Part shown: piece after piece, positions 1-8,580 of the stretch | How positions within the stretch are numbered: the stretch's first letter is position 1 | Layout of the letters: every line of letters begins with the position of its first letter | Assembly: GCF_034931365.1 (NCBI RefSeq) | Contig: NZ_JAYGII010000004.1 | Coordinates: forward strand, 106,478-170,477 | Direction: 5' to 3' | Length of the DNA: 64,000 nt | DNA from: Natronospira elongata | Lineage (GTDB): Bacteria > Pseudomonadota > Gammaproteobacteria > Natronospirales > Natronospiraceae | Translations under genes and position numbers: made by a program | Notes under the pieces: generated by a model | What the model saw: the letters and a program-made list of their open reading frames with translations, nothing else | Databases searched by the model: none | Told to the model about the DNA's origin: nothing

Positions 1-121
1 TATTCGCCGCGGAGGGGCGCCATTCCCGCACGGCATCCTCGTCCGCGATCACGGCACCGGATCCGGCCGCGATGACCAGCACCAGCGCACTCAGTGACAG
101 TTTCCTGATTGTTCTCATCAT
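1..121 (-). CDS. petC: Cytochrome c1, N-terminal fragment cut by the window edge
   Basis: Only the first 40 codons are present. They encode a basic start (MMRTIRKLS), a hydrophobic stretch and an Ala-rich end typical of a cleaved signal peptide, followed by DEDAVREWRP. The ATG at 121 overlaps the stop of the cytochrome b gene by 4 bases (ATGA), so the two are translationally coupled; a second in-frame ATG follows directly. Identity as the heme-bearing cytochrome c1 subunit of the bc1 complex rests on the petA-petB-petC order. The heme motif itself lies outside the window. Confidence 0.8.
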   Translation of the reverse strand, partial: MMRTIRKLSLSALVLVIAAGSGAVIADEDAVREWRPSAAN

Positions 122-1512
122 GAGGTCAACCTCTCCGGCACCGGCTTGGATTCATTCAGTCGGGTATGAGCGGGCAGCAACAGGAAGAAGGCAGTGACCG
201 CAATCATGATCAACAGTGCAATCCAGCTGATGCCTGCCATATCCCTGACCAGGTCAATTACCGCAATCAGCGCCACCACGATGGCAAAGGCGCCGTAATA
301 GTAGTTACGGCTCCGTGGCTCCGAGTACACCCACGAAATGATGAAAAACATGAAGTAGAACTCGGTAAAGCGCAGCGCCAGCTCATTGTAGAGCGTAGTC
401 GCCGGCTTCAGCCCCAGATACCCAAGGACAATGAAGCCAAAGGCAAAGCTCATGAGCAGCGCCTTGTAAAGGAAGCTGCGATAACGAATGGACTTGACCG
501 GATGCCGATCGATCCAGGGCATGGCAAACAGCACCAGGATGGCCAGACCCATGGCAATCACACCACCCACCTGATCCGGGATCGCCGCCAGAATGGCGTA
601 GAACGGGGTGAAGTACCAGACCGGCGGCACGTATTCAGGCGTCTGCAGAGGGTCGGCCGGAATGAAGTTGGCCGGCTTGAGGAACAGGTCCAGGAATGTG
701 GGCGCAAAGAAGACAATGGCGAAGAAAAGCGCCAGGAACACACCCACGCCGACGATATCCTTCACCGTGTAATACGGGTGGAAGGGAATGCCGTCCACGG
801 GCTTGCCGTCAGGACCCTTGTTTTCCTTGATCTCAATACCGTCCGGGTTGTTGGACCCGGTCTGGCGCAGGGCGACCAGATGGAAGAAGATCAGGCCGAT
901 CAGCACCAGGGGCAGCGCCACCACATGCAGCGCAAAGAAGCGGTTCAGGGTGACATCGGAAATCAGGTAGTCACCGCGAATCCAGATGGCCAGCGGCTCA
1001 CCAATGCCCGGCAGAACACTGAACAGGGAAATAATCACCTGAGCGCCCCAGTAGGACATCTGCCCCCAGGGCAGCAGATAACCGAAGAAGGCCTCGGCCA
1101 TCAGCACCACGTAGATCAGCATGCCGAAGATCCACAGCAGTTCGCGGGGTTTCTTGTAGGAGCCGTACATCAGTCCCCGGAACATATGCAGATAGACCAC
1201 CAGGAAGAACATGGATGCCCCGGTGGAGTGCATATATCGAATGAGCCAACCCCATTCCACATCCCGCATGATGTATTCCACGGAGGCGAAGGCATCATCC
1301 GCGGAGGGCTTGTAGCTCATGGTCAGAAAAATACCGGTGACGATCTGAATGACCAGCACCAGCAGGGCCAGTGACCCGAAGAAATACCAAAAGTTAAAGT
1401 TCTTCGGCGCGTAGTAGCCGGTAAGCTGATCTTCGACGAACTGCCGATAAGGCAGGCGATCGTTGATCCAGTCACCGACGGTACCGCCGCCCTGGTTGCT
1501 CTTGTTCTGCAT
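118..1512 (-). CDS. petB: Cytochrome b subunit of the bc1 complex
   Basis: Membrane-bound cytochrome b of the ubiquinol:cytochrome c oxidoreductase, which carries hemes bL and bH. The 464 residues contain eight or more hydrophobic segments. The four heme-ligand histidines fit H95, H109, H196 and H211 (contexts RYMHSTG, YLHMFRG, FALHVVA, FFHLVAL). The Qo-site motif normally written PEWY reads PVWY here (PPVWYFTPFYAIL), a variant I recall from other gammaproteobacteria. The extended C-terminus is longer than the ~400 residues of many bacterial homologues. The start overlaps the petA stop (TGATG) and the end overlaps petC, so the three form one operon. Confidence 0.96.
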   Translation of the reverse strand: MQNKSNQGGGTVGDWINDRLPYRQFVEDQLTGYYAPKNFNFWYFFGSLALLVLVIQIVTGIFLTMSYKPSADDAFASVEYIMRDVEWGWLIRYMHSTGASMFFLVVYLHMFRGLMYGSYKKPRELLWIFGMLIYVVLMAEAFFGYLLPWGQMSYWGAQVIISLFSVLPGIGEPLAIWIRGDYLISDVTLNRFFALHVVALPLVLIGLIFFHLVALRQTGSNNPDGIEIKENKGPDGKPVDGIPFHPYYTVKDIVGVGVFLALFFAIVFFAPTFLDLFLKPANFIPADPLQTPEYVPPVWYFTPFYAILAAIPDQVGGVIAMGLAILVLFAMPWIDRHPVKSIRYRSFLYKALLMSFAFGFIVLGYLGLKPATTLYNELALRFTEFYFMFFIISWVYSEPRSRNYYYGAFAIVVALIAVIDLVRDMAGISWIALLIMIAVTAFFLLLPAHTRLNESKPVPERLTS

Positions 1513-2102
1513 CAGGCGACCTCTGCGTCTTCACCAACGATAAGGGTGTTGTCATCGACAAAGCGATGGGGCGGGATGTCCATATTGGTCGGTGCCGGCA
1601 CGCCCCGATAAACACGACCGGCGAGGTCGAATCGGGAACCGTGGCAGGCACAGAAATAACCACCAGGCCAGTCACTGCCCATGGCCGGGTCGGCCGGATC
1701 CGGGTGGAAGGACGGTGAACAGCCCAGATGGGTACAGACCGCCACCATTACCAGATACTCCGGCTTCAGGGAGCGATACTCGTTCTTGGCGTACTCGGGC
1801 TGATCGGAGGAGTCGGAATCCGGATCCCGCAGGCGATCACGGATCTCCCCCAGCCTCTCAATGGCATCCTCGCCACGCCGCACCACATGGATGGGGCGTC
1901 CACGCCAGCTCAGGGTGATTCGCTCACCCTCATCCATCTTGCTCACGTCCACTTCCACCGGGGCACCGGCCAGACGGGCTCGGGCACTGGGCCGCAGGGA
2001 GGCAAGGAAGGGAGCCGCCATGGCCGCCACCCCGATCCCCCCGACCACCGAGGTGGCCACGGTGAGGAAATGACGCCTGTTATTGTCAACGCCGTTACTC
2101 AT
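1512..2102 (-). CDS. petA: Ubiquinol-cytochrome c reductase iron-sulfur (Rieske) subunit
   Basis: Rieske protein of the bc1 complex, which holds the 2Fe-2S cluster that takes the first electron from ubiquinol. The 196 residues begin with a twin-arginine signal/anchor (NNRRHFLTVAT, then a hydrophobic segment to about residue 36), so it is probably Tat-exported and stays membrane-anchored. Cluster box 1 is CTHLGC (C123, H125, C128) and box 2 is CACHGS (C151, C153, H154). An AGGAG sequence 8 bases before the ATG supports the start. It is the first gene of the petABC operon. Confidence 0.97.
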   Translation of the reverse strand: MSNGVDNNRRHFLTVATSVVGGIGVAAMAAPFLASLRPSARARLAGAPVEVDVSKMDEGERITLSWRGRPIHVVRRGEDAIERLGEIRDRLRDPDSDSSDQPEYAKNEYRSLKPEYLVMVAVCTHLGCSPSFHPDPADPAMGSDWPGGYFCACHGSRFDLAGRVYRGVPAPTNMDIPPHRFVDDNTLIVGEDAEVA

Positions 2103-2271
2103 TCTCCGGTTCTCCTGGAGCTCATTTCGGACTGCCGGATCGGTCCCGTCTCGGTCGCCGTCTCACGGGAGCGCGGGGAAACGCCCTGACGGCAAGCTGT
2201 CGGGCCGGTCCAGCCACCCCATGCGACCGAGCGGACGCGGGCGGGGCACGCTGAATCGACATAAAGCGGGG

Positions 2272-2277
2272 ATTATA
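2272..2277 (-). promoter_or_regulatory. Possible -10 element of the petABC promoter
   Basis: A perfect TATAAT on the minus strand lies about 170 bases upstream of the petA start, in the 280-bp gap between the divergent petA and degS genes. No good -35 hexamer stands 16-18 bases before it, so the assignment is tentative. Confidence 0.3.
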
Positions 2278-2381
2278 CACAGTTCAACTCACGCCTCGCC
2301 ACCGGCCAGGCACGCCACGCTTGTCACCAGCCCGGCGGGACGCTACCTTACTTGCCCCACAGGCCGAGCAAGCGACTTCTC

Positions 2382-3497
2382 ATGGGCGAGACAGCAGGCA
2401 GAATCACAGGCTGGTTGGACTTCCTGGTCCGCTCGGTAGTACTGGGCCTGGCCGCCGCCTTCGTGGTCGTTTTCTTCCGCCCCGAGCTGTTGGAGCGCAA
2501 CGGCCAGGTGGACAGTTTCGCCGATGCGGTGGAGCAATCCGCCCCCTCCGTGGTGAACGTCCACACCGCCCGCCGATTGGACGACATCGACCCCGAGTTC
2601 ATACCGGATTATTGGCGCCGCTACTTCGACGACCGCCCCGGCGAGCATCGGGACCGGGTGGAGAGCAGTCTTGGCTCGGGTGTGATCGTTTCCCCGGACG
2701 GCCATATTCTGACCAGCAATCACATTATTGAGGATGCCGAGGAGATCCGCGTTGCCCTGCATGACGGCCGGATTGAGGCCGCCGAGGTGGTGGGCACCGA
2801 CCCGGAAACCGACTTGGCCCTGCTGCGGATCGAGGCAGCGGATCTTCCCGTCATCCGCTTTGGTCGCTCCGACCGGCTGCGGGTGGGTGACATCGCTCTC
2901 GCCATCGGCAATCCGGTGGGGCTGGGACAGGCCGTGACCCAGGGCATCATCAGCGCCACCGGTCGCAGTCAGCTGGGTATCACCACCTTCGAAAACTTCA
3001 TCCAGACCGACGCGGCCATCAACTTCGGCAATTCCGGGGGCGCGCTTGTGGACACCCGGGGCCGTCTGGTGGGCATCAACACCGCCATGCTCTCCTCCGA
3101 AAACGGGGGCTCGGGGGTGGGTTTCGCCATTCCGGTCAGCCTGGCCCAGGGAGTGATGAACCAGCTGATCGAGCACGGTCGCGTGATCCGCGGCTACCTT
3201 GGCATCGCCCCCCAGAGCCTGACCCTGGAGCTGGCCGAATCCTTCGGACTGGACGAGCCGGTGGGCGTGGTTGTCACCAATGTCCAGCGGGGCAGCCCGG
3301 CCCACGAGGCCGGCATCATCCCCGGGGATGTGGTCACCCACATCAACGGCAATGAGGTGACGGACTATTACGACGCCCTCAACAAAGTTGCCAGCCTGCA
3401 ACCGGGTGACAGCGCCGAGATTCGGGTGATCCGCGACGAGGAAGTCCGATATTTTTCCGCCGTCATTGCCGAGCGGCAGGTACCGGGGCAGAACTAA
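2382..3497 (+). CDS. degS: DegS/AlgW-type periplasmic serine endoprotease
   Basis: HtrA-family protease, membrane-anchored in the periplasm. The family's DegS/AlgW members cleave the anti-sigma factor RseA/MucA when the PDZ domain senses misfolded outer-membrane proteins. From the ATG at 2382 (371 residues): one N-terminal anchor helix (about 13-33), trypsin-like domain with triad H114 (TSNHII), D144 (PETDLAL) and S218 (FGNSGGAL), and a single PDZ domain from about 265 to 360. One PDZ and an anchor favour DegS/AlgW over the two-PDZ DegP. An in-frame TTG at 2352 is less likely as the start. The petABC-algW-hisC order is also found in Pseudomonas. It converges with hisC across 20 bp. Confidence 0.92.
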   Translation: MGETAGRITGWLDFLVRSVVLGLAAAFVVVFFRPELLERNGQVDSFADAVEQSAPSVVNVHTARRLDDIDPEFIPDYWRRYFDDRPGEHRDRVESSLGSGVIVSPDGHILTSNHIIEDAEEIRVALHDGRIEAAEVVGTDPETDLALLRIEAADLPVIRFGRSDRLRVGDIALAIGNPVGLGQAVTQGIISATGRSQLGITTFENFIQTDAAINFGNSGGALVDTRGRLVGINTAMLSSENGGSGVGFAIPVSLAQGVMNQLIEHGRVIRGYLGIAPQSLTLELAESFGLDEPVGVVVTNVQRGSPAHEAGIIPGDVVTHINGNEVTDYYDALNKVASLQPGDSAEIRVIRDEEVRYFSAVIAERQVPGQN

Positions 3498-3517
3498 GGA
3501 ACCTCTGAGGCCGGATG

Positions 3518-4600
3518 CTAGCGAATGGCTGCTGCCAGGGCCTCGAATAGGATCTCATTGTCGGCAGGCGAACCCACGGTCAAGCGCAGACAGCCGCTCA
3601 ATGCCGGGTGAGCGCCGTCGAGACATTTCACCAGCACGCCAGCGGCCTTCATGCGAGCATGAACCGTCGGGGCATCGGCTACCCGCAGCAACAGGAAGTT
3701 GGCCTCACTGGGCCAGACATGCACGCCGTCCAGGCCTTGCAGGCGCTGATACAGCCTGGCCCTTTCCTCTCGCACCAACTCGGCTTGAGAGCGCCACCAA
3801 TCCCCATTCTCCAGGGCAAACCGGGCGGCTGCCTGGGTCAGGACGTTGATATTGTAGGGCATCCTCAGCCGTTCCAGGGCATCGATCCAGGCCGGATCGG
3901 CGACCAGCCAACCCAGACGCAAACCGGCCATGCCGGCCTTGGACAGGGTCCGCATCACCGCCAGATTGGCGGGACGACCGGCGCGGTCGAGACAGTGGAT
4001 ATCGGTGTGGGGGAAATAGGCCTCATCCACCACCACCAGACCGGGGGCGGCGTCGGCAATCGCCTGGAGCTGATCCGGGGAAAATGCATTGCCGGTGGGG
4101 TTGTTGGGGTTGGCAATGAAGATCAAGGCAGGGCGAAGCCGCTCCATTTCCGCCAGGGCCCGATCCAGGTCCAGACTGAAATCTTGTTCGTCCAGCGGCA
4201 GAGCATGGTAGTCCATGCCCGCGTTACGGGCAGCGACCTTGTAGATGGCAAAGCCGGGTTCCGGTGTCATCAGGCTCGCCCCGTGCCGGGCCAGCGCCAG
4301 GGTCAGCATCTGAATGATTTCGTCGGAGCCATTGCCCAGCAACAGGCCAAGCCTGTCATCGATGGCGAATTGTTCGCGCAGGGCGGCTTTGAGGGCACTG
4401 GCCTGGCTGTCGGGATAGCGATGCCAGTCCAGCCCGGCGACCCGCGCCTGCCAGTCTGCCTCGAGCCCTGCCGGCAGGCCCGCCGGCGCCTCCATGGCAT
4501 CGAGCTTGAGCAATCCACGAGCATCGGCGACCTGATAGGGACTGCCCGCGAGGATTTCGGGCCGAACCAGGTCCTGCACCCGAACCCCTTGCCCGCTCAC
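3518..4600 (-). CDS. hisC: Histidinol-phosphate aminotransferase
   Basis: PLP-dependent class I/II aminotransferase that converts imidazole-acetol phosphate and glutamate to histidinol phosphate in histidine synthesis. The 360-residue length is normal. Visible motifs are LGNGSDEIIQ, NPNNPTGN, VVDEAY and the PLP-lysine region RTLSKAGMAGLRLGW. The start overlaps the hisD stop by 4 bases, placing it third in a hisG-hisD-hisC operon. Confidence 0.95.
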   Translation of the reverse strand: MSGQGVRVQDLVRPEILAGSPYQVADARGLLKLDAMEAPAGLPAGLEADWQARVAGLDWHRYPDSQASALKAALREQFAIDDRLGLLLGNGSDEIIQMLTLALARHGASLMTPEPGFAIYKVAARNAGMDYHALPLDEQDFSLDLDRALAEMERLRPALIFIANPNNPTGNAFSPDQLQAIADAAPGLVVVDEAYFPHTDIHCLDRAGRPANLAVMRTLSKAGMAGLRLGWLVADPAWIDALERLRMPYNINVLTQAAARFALENGDWWRSQAELVREERARLYQRLQGLDGVHVWPSEANFLLLRVADAPTVHARMKAAGVLVKCLDGAHPALSGCLRLTVGSPADNEILFEALAAAIR

Positions 4601-5907
4601 CCCTGCTCCCCTCCGCCACGCAGGGCGGCAGAACGGGCATGAGCAGCCAGACCTTCAATCTCTGCCATCTTTTCGGAGGCCGATACCAACGCCCGACCGC
4701 CGTGAGCGGAGCAATGAATCACGCTGCTGCGCTTTTGAAAGTCCTGCACCCCGAGGGGCGAGGAAAAACGTGCGGTACCCGCGGTGGGCAGAACATGGTT
4801 GGGGCCGGCGCAGTAATCGCCAAAGGCCTCGGGGCTGTGATGCCCCATGAAGATGGCACCCGCATGGCGGATCAAGGGCAACACCGCCTCGGGATCGGCA
4901 AAGGCCAACTCCAGGTGCTCCGGGGCAATACGGTTGATGATGGCGGCACCATCAGCCAGGTCCCGGGACTGAATCAGGCCACCCCGCTCCGCCAGCGAAG
5001 CACGGATGATATCGGCTCTCGGCTGGCCATCAAGATGGGCCTCAATGGCCTTCTCAACCCGATCCAGGTAATCCGGGTCTGAACAAACTAGCAACGACTG
5101 GGCCATCTCATCGTGCTCAGCCTGTGCAAAGAGGTCCATGGCCGCCCACTCCGGATCCAGGCTGCCGTCAGTGAGCACCGCCACCTCCGAAGGGCCGGCA
5201 ATGCTGTCGATCCCCACTTGACCGAAGACCTGACGCTTGGCGGAAGCCACATAGGCGTTACCTGGACCCACAATCTTGTCCACCGGCGGCACGGTATCGG
5301 TGCCATAAGCCAGGGCCGCGACCGCCTGGGCGCCGCCAAGGGTGAACACCCGGTCGGCGCCGGCCAGGGCCGCGGCCGCCAGCACCATATCGCTCACCAC
5401 CCCGCCAGGGGCCGGCACCACCATGATGATTTCGCCCACGCCGGCCACCCTGGCCGGGACCACATTCATCAGCACCGAGGAGGGATAGGCCGCACGGCCA
5501 CCGGGTACGTAGACACCCACCCGATCCAGGGGCGTGACTCGCTGGCCCAGACGATTGCCGTAGTCGTCCTCGTAGTGCCAGTCTCCTTCCCGTTGGCGTT
5601 CGGCATACTCACGAATGCGCTGAGCCGAGAACTCCAGAGCCTGGCGCGCCTCCCCGTCCAGGGCCTCCAGGGCCCCGTGCAAGCGGGTGGCGGGAACCTC
5701 AAGCTCGGCCACCTCACCGCAGCGAATCTGATCCAGCTCTCGGGTGTAATCCAATAGCGCTGCATCACCCCTTGCGCGGACCTGGGCGATAATCTCGGCT
5801 ACCCGCGCATCGATGTCGCGGGATTGTTCATCGCCCCGGTCAAGCAAGGCCGACAGTCTCTGCTCGAAATCGGCCTGATCGCTGGCCAGTCGATTGATCA
5901 GGCTCAT
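4597..5907 (-). CDS. hisD: Histidinol dehydrogenase
   Basis: Zn-dependent, NAD-linked enzyme that oxidises L-histidinol to histidine, the last step of the pathway. The 436 residues carry GVYVPGGRAAYPS, the signature IDSIAGPSEV, the zinc/substrate region LFAQAEHDEMAQS, and the C-terminal GPNHVLPT block. It overlaps hisG by 4 bases at its start and hisC by 4 at its end, so tight translational coupling is likely. Confidence 0.97.
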   Translation of the reverse strand: MSLINRLASDQADFEQRLSALLDRGDEQSRDIDARVAEIIAQVRARGDAALLDYTRELDQIRCGEVAELEVPATRLHGALEALDGEARQALEFSAQRIREYAERQREGDWHYEDDYGNRLGQRVTPLDRVGVYVPGGRAAYPSSVLMNVVPARVAGVGEIIMVVPAPGGVVSDMVLAAAALAGADRVFTLGGAQAVAALAYGTDTVPPVDKIVGPGNAYVASAKRQVFGQVGIDSIAGPSEVAVLTDGSLDPEWAAMDLFAQAEHDEMAQSLLVCSDPDYLDRVEKAIEAHLDGQPRADIIRASLAERGGLIQSRDLADGAAIINRIAPEHLELAFADPEAVLPLIRHAGAIFMGHHSPEAFGDYCAGPNHVLPTAGTARFSSPLGVQDFQKRSSVIHCSAHGGRALVSASEKMAEIEGLAAHARSAALRGGGEQG

Positions 5908-6560
5908 GCCCCAACCCTCCCCTTGCGGCCTTCGGCAACTCGGGCGGCAATGGCATCCACGATGCCCCTGATCTGGGAGTGGCGGGTCTTCATGGCGGCC
6001 TTGTTGACCACCAGCCGGGCACTGATATCAGCCACGGTTTCCACGGCTTCCAGGCCATTGGCCCGCAGGGTGTTGCCGGTGTCGACCAAATCCACGATCT
6101 CATCGGCCAAGCCCACCAGGGGGGCAAGCTCCACCGAACCGTAAAGTTTGATCAACTCCACCTGCAGACCAAGACGGGCGTAATGACGGCGGGCCGAAGC
6201 AATGAACTTGGTTGCCACGCGCAGTCGCCGCCGTGGGCGCTCACTGCCCGCGGGGCGAGCGACCATCAATCGGCAATGGGCCAGGTCCAGATCCAGGGGT
6301 TCATAGAGCCCCACACCATCGTGCTCCAGCAGAACATCCTTGCCGACGATGCCCAGGTGGGCAGCCCCGTGTTCCACATAGGTCGGCACATCACTGGTGC
6401 GCACCTGGAGGATGCGAATGTCGTCCCGGGACGTGGACAGGATCAAGCGGCGGCTGGCCTTGGGATCCTCGGCCAGCTCAATGCCCGCTGCCTCCAGAAG
6501 AGGCAGTGTGTCTTCCAGCACCCGCCCCTTGGACACGGCAATGGTGAGTTGATTGCTCAT
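5904..6560 (-). CDS. hisG: ATP phosphoribosyltransferase, short form
   Basis: Catalyses the first step of histidine synthesis, ATP plus PRPP to phosphoribosyl-ATP. At 218 residues it is the short form lacking the C-terminal allosteric domain. Visible motifs are SKGRVLEDTLPLL at the N-terminus and the PRPP loop VDTGNTLRANGL. Short HisG proteins need the regulatory partner HisZ, which is not in this window. It is the first gene of the hisGDC operon. Confidence 0.95.
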   Translation of the reverse strand: MSNQLTIAVSKGRVLEDTLPLLEAAGIELAEDPKASRRLILSTSRDDIRILQVRTSDVPTYVEHGAAHLGIVGKDVLLEHDGVGLYEPLDLDLAHCRLMVARPAGSERPRRRLRVATKFIASARRHYARLGLQVELIKLYGSVELAPLVGLADEIVDLVDTGNTLRANGLEAVETVADISARLVVNKAAMKTRHSQIRGIVDAIAARVAEGRKGRVGA

Positions 6561-6685
6561 GATCAGTTCTTCTTGCCAGAGCTAATGGTTAATGGATCAG
6601 CCTCGGGGGCTGTAAGCGAGGGCTAGGAGCTTCGAGCGGCGAACAACGAGCCCGCCATCGGCTCTGCAGCGGCTGAATCATGGCC

Positions 6686-6764
6686 AAGGTGCCAGGCCAA
6701 GGTGCCAGGCCAAGGTGCCAGGCCAAGGCGCGGCCAGCTCGCCGCTCGTAGCTCGTAGCTCGTA
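6686..6764. repeat. Two adjacent micro-tandem repeats between hisG and murA
   Basis: A 13-bp unit AAGGTGCCAGGCC is repeated three times (6686-6724) with a decayed fourth copy. It is followed by GCTCGTA three times (6744-6764). The whole hisG-murA gap (6561-6772) is made of such low-complexity sequence, including an imperfect inverted echo of the GCTCGTA block near 6625-6650 (AGCTTCGAGCGGCGAAC). No gene is visible in it. Confidence 0.8.
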
Positions 6765-6772
6765 GCTGTCCT

Positions 6773-8032
6773 TCAATCCGGTACCCGGCGAATCCGGGCA
6801 CCCAGCTGCTGGAGCTTTTCCTCAATACACTCGTAACCGCGATCAATGTGATAGATCCGCTCGACGATGGTCTCGCCATCTGCCACCAGGCCGGACAGCA
6901 CCAGACTGGCGGAGGCCCGCAGGTCCGTTGCCATGACCGGGGCCCCGGTTAGACGCTCAATGCCCGTGATGATGGCGGTATGCCCTTCCAGCTGGATTTG
7001 CGCGCCCATGCGCTGCATTTCCAGCACATGCATGAAGCGATTCTCGAATACGTTTTCGGTAATGGTGCCGGTTCCTTCGGCCACCGAATTCAGGGCGGTG
7101 AACTGCGCCTGCATGTCGGTGGGAAAAGCCGGATAGGGCGCGGTGTGAATGTTCACCGAGCGGGGTCGCTTGCCCTGCATGTCCAGCTCGATCCAGTCGT
7201 CGCCACAATCAATCCGGGCGCCGGCCTCGCCTAACTTGGCCAGCACCGCATCCAGCACCTGCGGGCAGGTATCCCGCAGACGCACATGCCCTCGCGTCAT
7301 TGCCCCGGCCACCAGGTAGGTCCCGGTCTCGATGCGGTCGGGCAGGACGTTGTACTCACAGCCCTCAAGGCGATCAACACCGGTGATCCGCAGGGTGTCG
7401 GTGCCGGCTCCCTCGATTTTTGCGCCCATTCGAATCAGGCAGTTGGCAAGATCCACCACCTCGGGTTCCCGGGCGGCATTCTCGATCACGGTTTCACCCT
7501 GGGCCAGACAGGCTGCCATCATCAGGTTCTCGGTCCCGGTGACGGTCACCGTGTCCAGTACGATTCGAGCGCCGTGCAAACGGTCAGCCTTGGCAATGAT
7601 ATAGCCGTTTTCCACCCGGATGTCGGCACCCATGGCCCGCAAGCCTTCAATGTGCAGGTTGACCGGCCGACTGCCGATGGCGCAGCCACCAGGCAGGGAA
7701 ACCGTGGCCTCACCAAAACGGGTCAACAGCGGCCCCAGCACCAGAATGGAGGCCCGCATGGTCTTGACCATCTCATAAGGCGCGTAGAAGCGACTGGTGG
7801 GGCGGGGGTCCACCGCAACCCGCATGCGGTCATCAATGGTGACATCAACCCCCATGCCGCCGAGCAGTTCGATGGTGGTGGTCACATCGTGGAGATGCGG
7901 GACATTACCCACGGTCATGGGCCCATCAGCCAGCAAGGTGGCCGAGAGGATGGGCAGGGCCGCGTTCTTGGCCCCCGAGATGCGTATCTCCCCTTCCAGG
8001 GGGCCACAGCCATTGATTAGCAGTCTATCCAA
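6773..8032 (-). CDS. murA: UDP-N-acetylglucosamine 1-carboxyvinyltransferase
   Basis: First committed enzyme of peptidoglycan synthesis; it adds enolpyruvate from PEP to UDP-GlcNAc in the cytoplasm. The 419-residue length matches the family. K22 lies in ISGAKNAALPIL and the PEP-binding, fosfomycin-target cysteine is C117 in LPGGCAIGSRPV. The start is a TTG at 8032 preceded by AGGGG at 7 bases; no ATG fits, and the N-terminus aligns with the known MDKFxxxG start. It lies downstream of ibaG. Confidence 0.96.
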   Translation of the reverse strand: MDRLLINGCGPLEGEIRISGAKNAALPILSATLLADGPMTVGNVPHLHDVTTTIELLGGMGVDVTIDDRMRVAVDPRPTSRFYAPYEMVKTMRASILVLGPLLTRFGEATVSLPGGCAIGSRPVNLHIEGLRAMGADIRVENGYIIAKADRLHGARIVLDTVTVTGTENLMMAACLAQGETVIENAAREPEVVDLANCLIRMGAKIEGAGTDTLRITGVDRLEGCEYNVLPDRIETGTYLVAGAMTRGHVRLRDTCPQVLDAVLAKLGEAGARIDCGDDWIELDMQGKRPRSVNIHTAPYPAFPTDMQAQFTALNSVAEGTGTITENVFENRFMHVLEMQRMGAQIQLEGHTAIITGIERLTGAPVMATDLRASASLVLSGLVADGETIVERIYHIDRGYECIEEKLQQLGARIRRVPD

Positions 8033-8104
8033 GAGAAAACCCCTGCAATTGATTGAGCCCGGCCGCCTGGTAACGGCCCGCTTATGCTGTGAATCGGGTG
8101 GGCT

Positions 8105-8338
8105 TCAGCGCCCGGCTTCTTCCGGCGTCAGTGTCTGCATGGACAGCGCATGGATCTCGCGCCCCATCTTTTCTCCCAGGGTGCGATAAACCATCTGGTG
8201 TCGCTGAATGGTGCGCTTGCCTTCGAAAGCCGGAGAAATGATGACCGCCTCAAAGTGGGTGTGGTCTTCACCCCGAACTTCCACCTGGGCCTCGGGCATG
8301 CCGGCCTCGATCAGGGACTTCACCATCTGGGGATCCAT
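8105..8338 (-). CDS. ibaG: BolA-family protein IbaG
   Basis: Small BolA/IbaG-type protein (77 residues from the ATG at 8338) of the family that binds monothiol glutaredoxins and 2Fe-2S clusters. It shows VEVRGEDHTHFEAVIISPAF, FEGKRTIQRHQMVY and a terminal HALSMQTLTPEE, typical of the YrbA branch. A GAGGAG sequence just before the ATG supports this start over an upstream in-frame TTG at 8365. The ibaG-murA pairing is widely conserved. Confidence 0.92.
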   Translation of the reverse strand: MDPQMVKSLIEAGMPEAQVEVRGEDHTHFEAVIISPAFEGKRTIQRHQMVYRTLGEKMGREIHALSMQTLTPEEAGR

Positions 8339-8580
8339 AGGCTCCTCAACAGCTATTGCGGGCAAAAATGCGAACCACCGCCACAGCGGCGGCGCGCAAG
8401 GACACTCTCAAACCCGATCAATCAATCGCCGTCTTTGGCAGGCGCAAATGAATGGATCAGGGGTGCACAATGATAAAGGAAGCCGCCGGCAATTCCTACG
8501 CGAAGCGCCAGAGCGCTATGCCTCTGGCTGGCTTGAAAGGCAGAATGGGCCGGTGGAAGTCGTAACAGGGAGATCCGGAT

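Noticed and set aside
166..1374. 402-codon plus-strand frame opposite petB
   Set aside because: It is the antisense shadow of an unmistakable cytochrome b gene. It is rich in His, Gln and Arg with no domain, as expected from high-GC antisense frames. The same holds for the long antisense frames opposite murA, the subtilases, ahcY and metK.
6686..6764. Possible CRISPR array
   Set aside because: The repeats are 13 and 7 bp, directly tandem with no spacers, and no cas gene is present.
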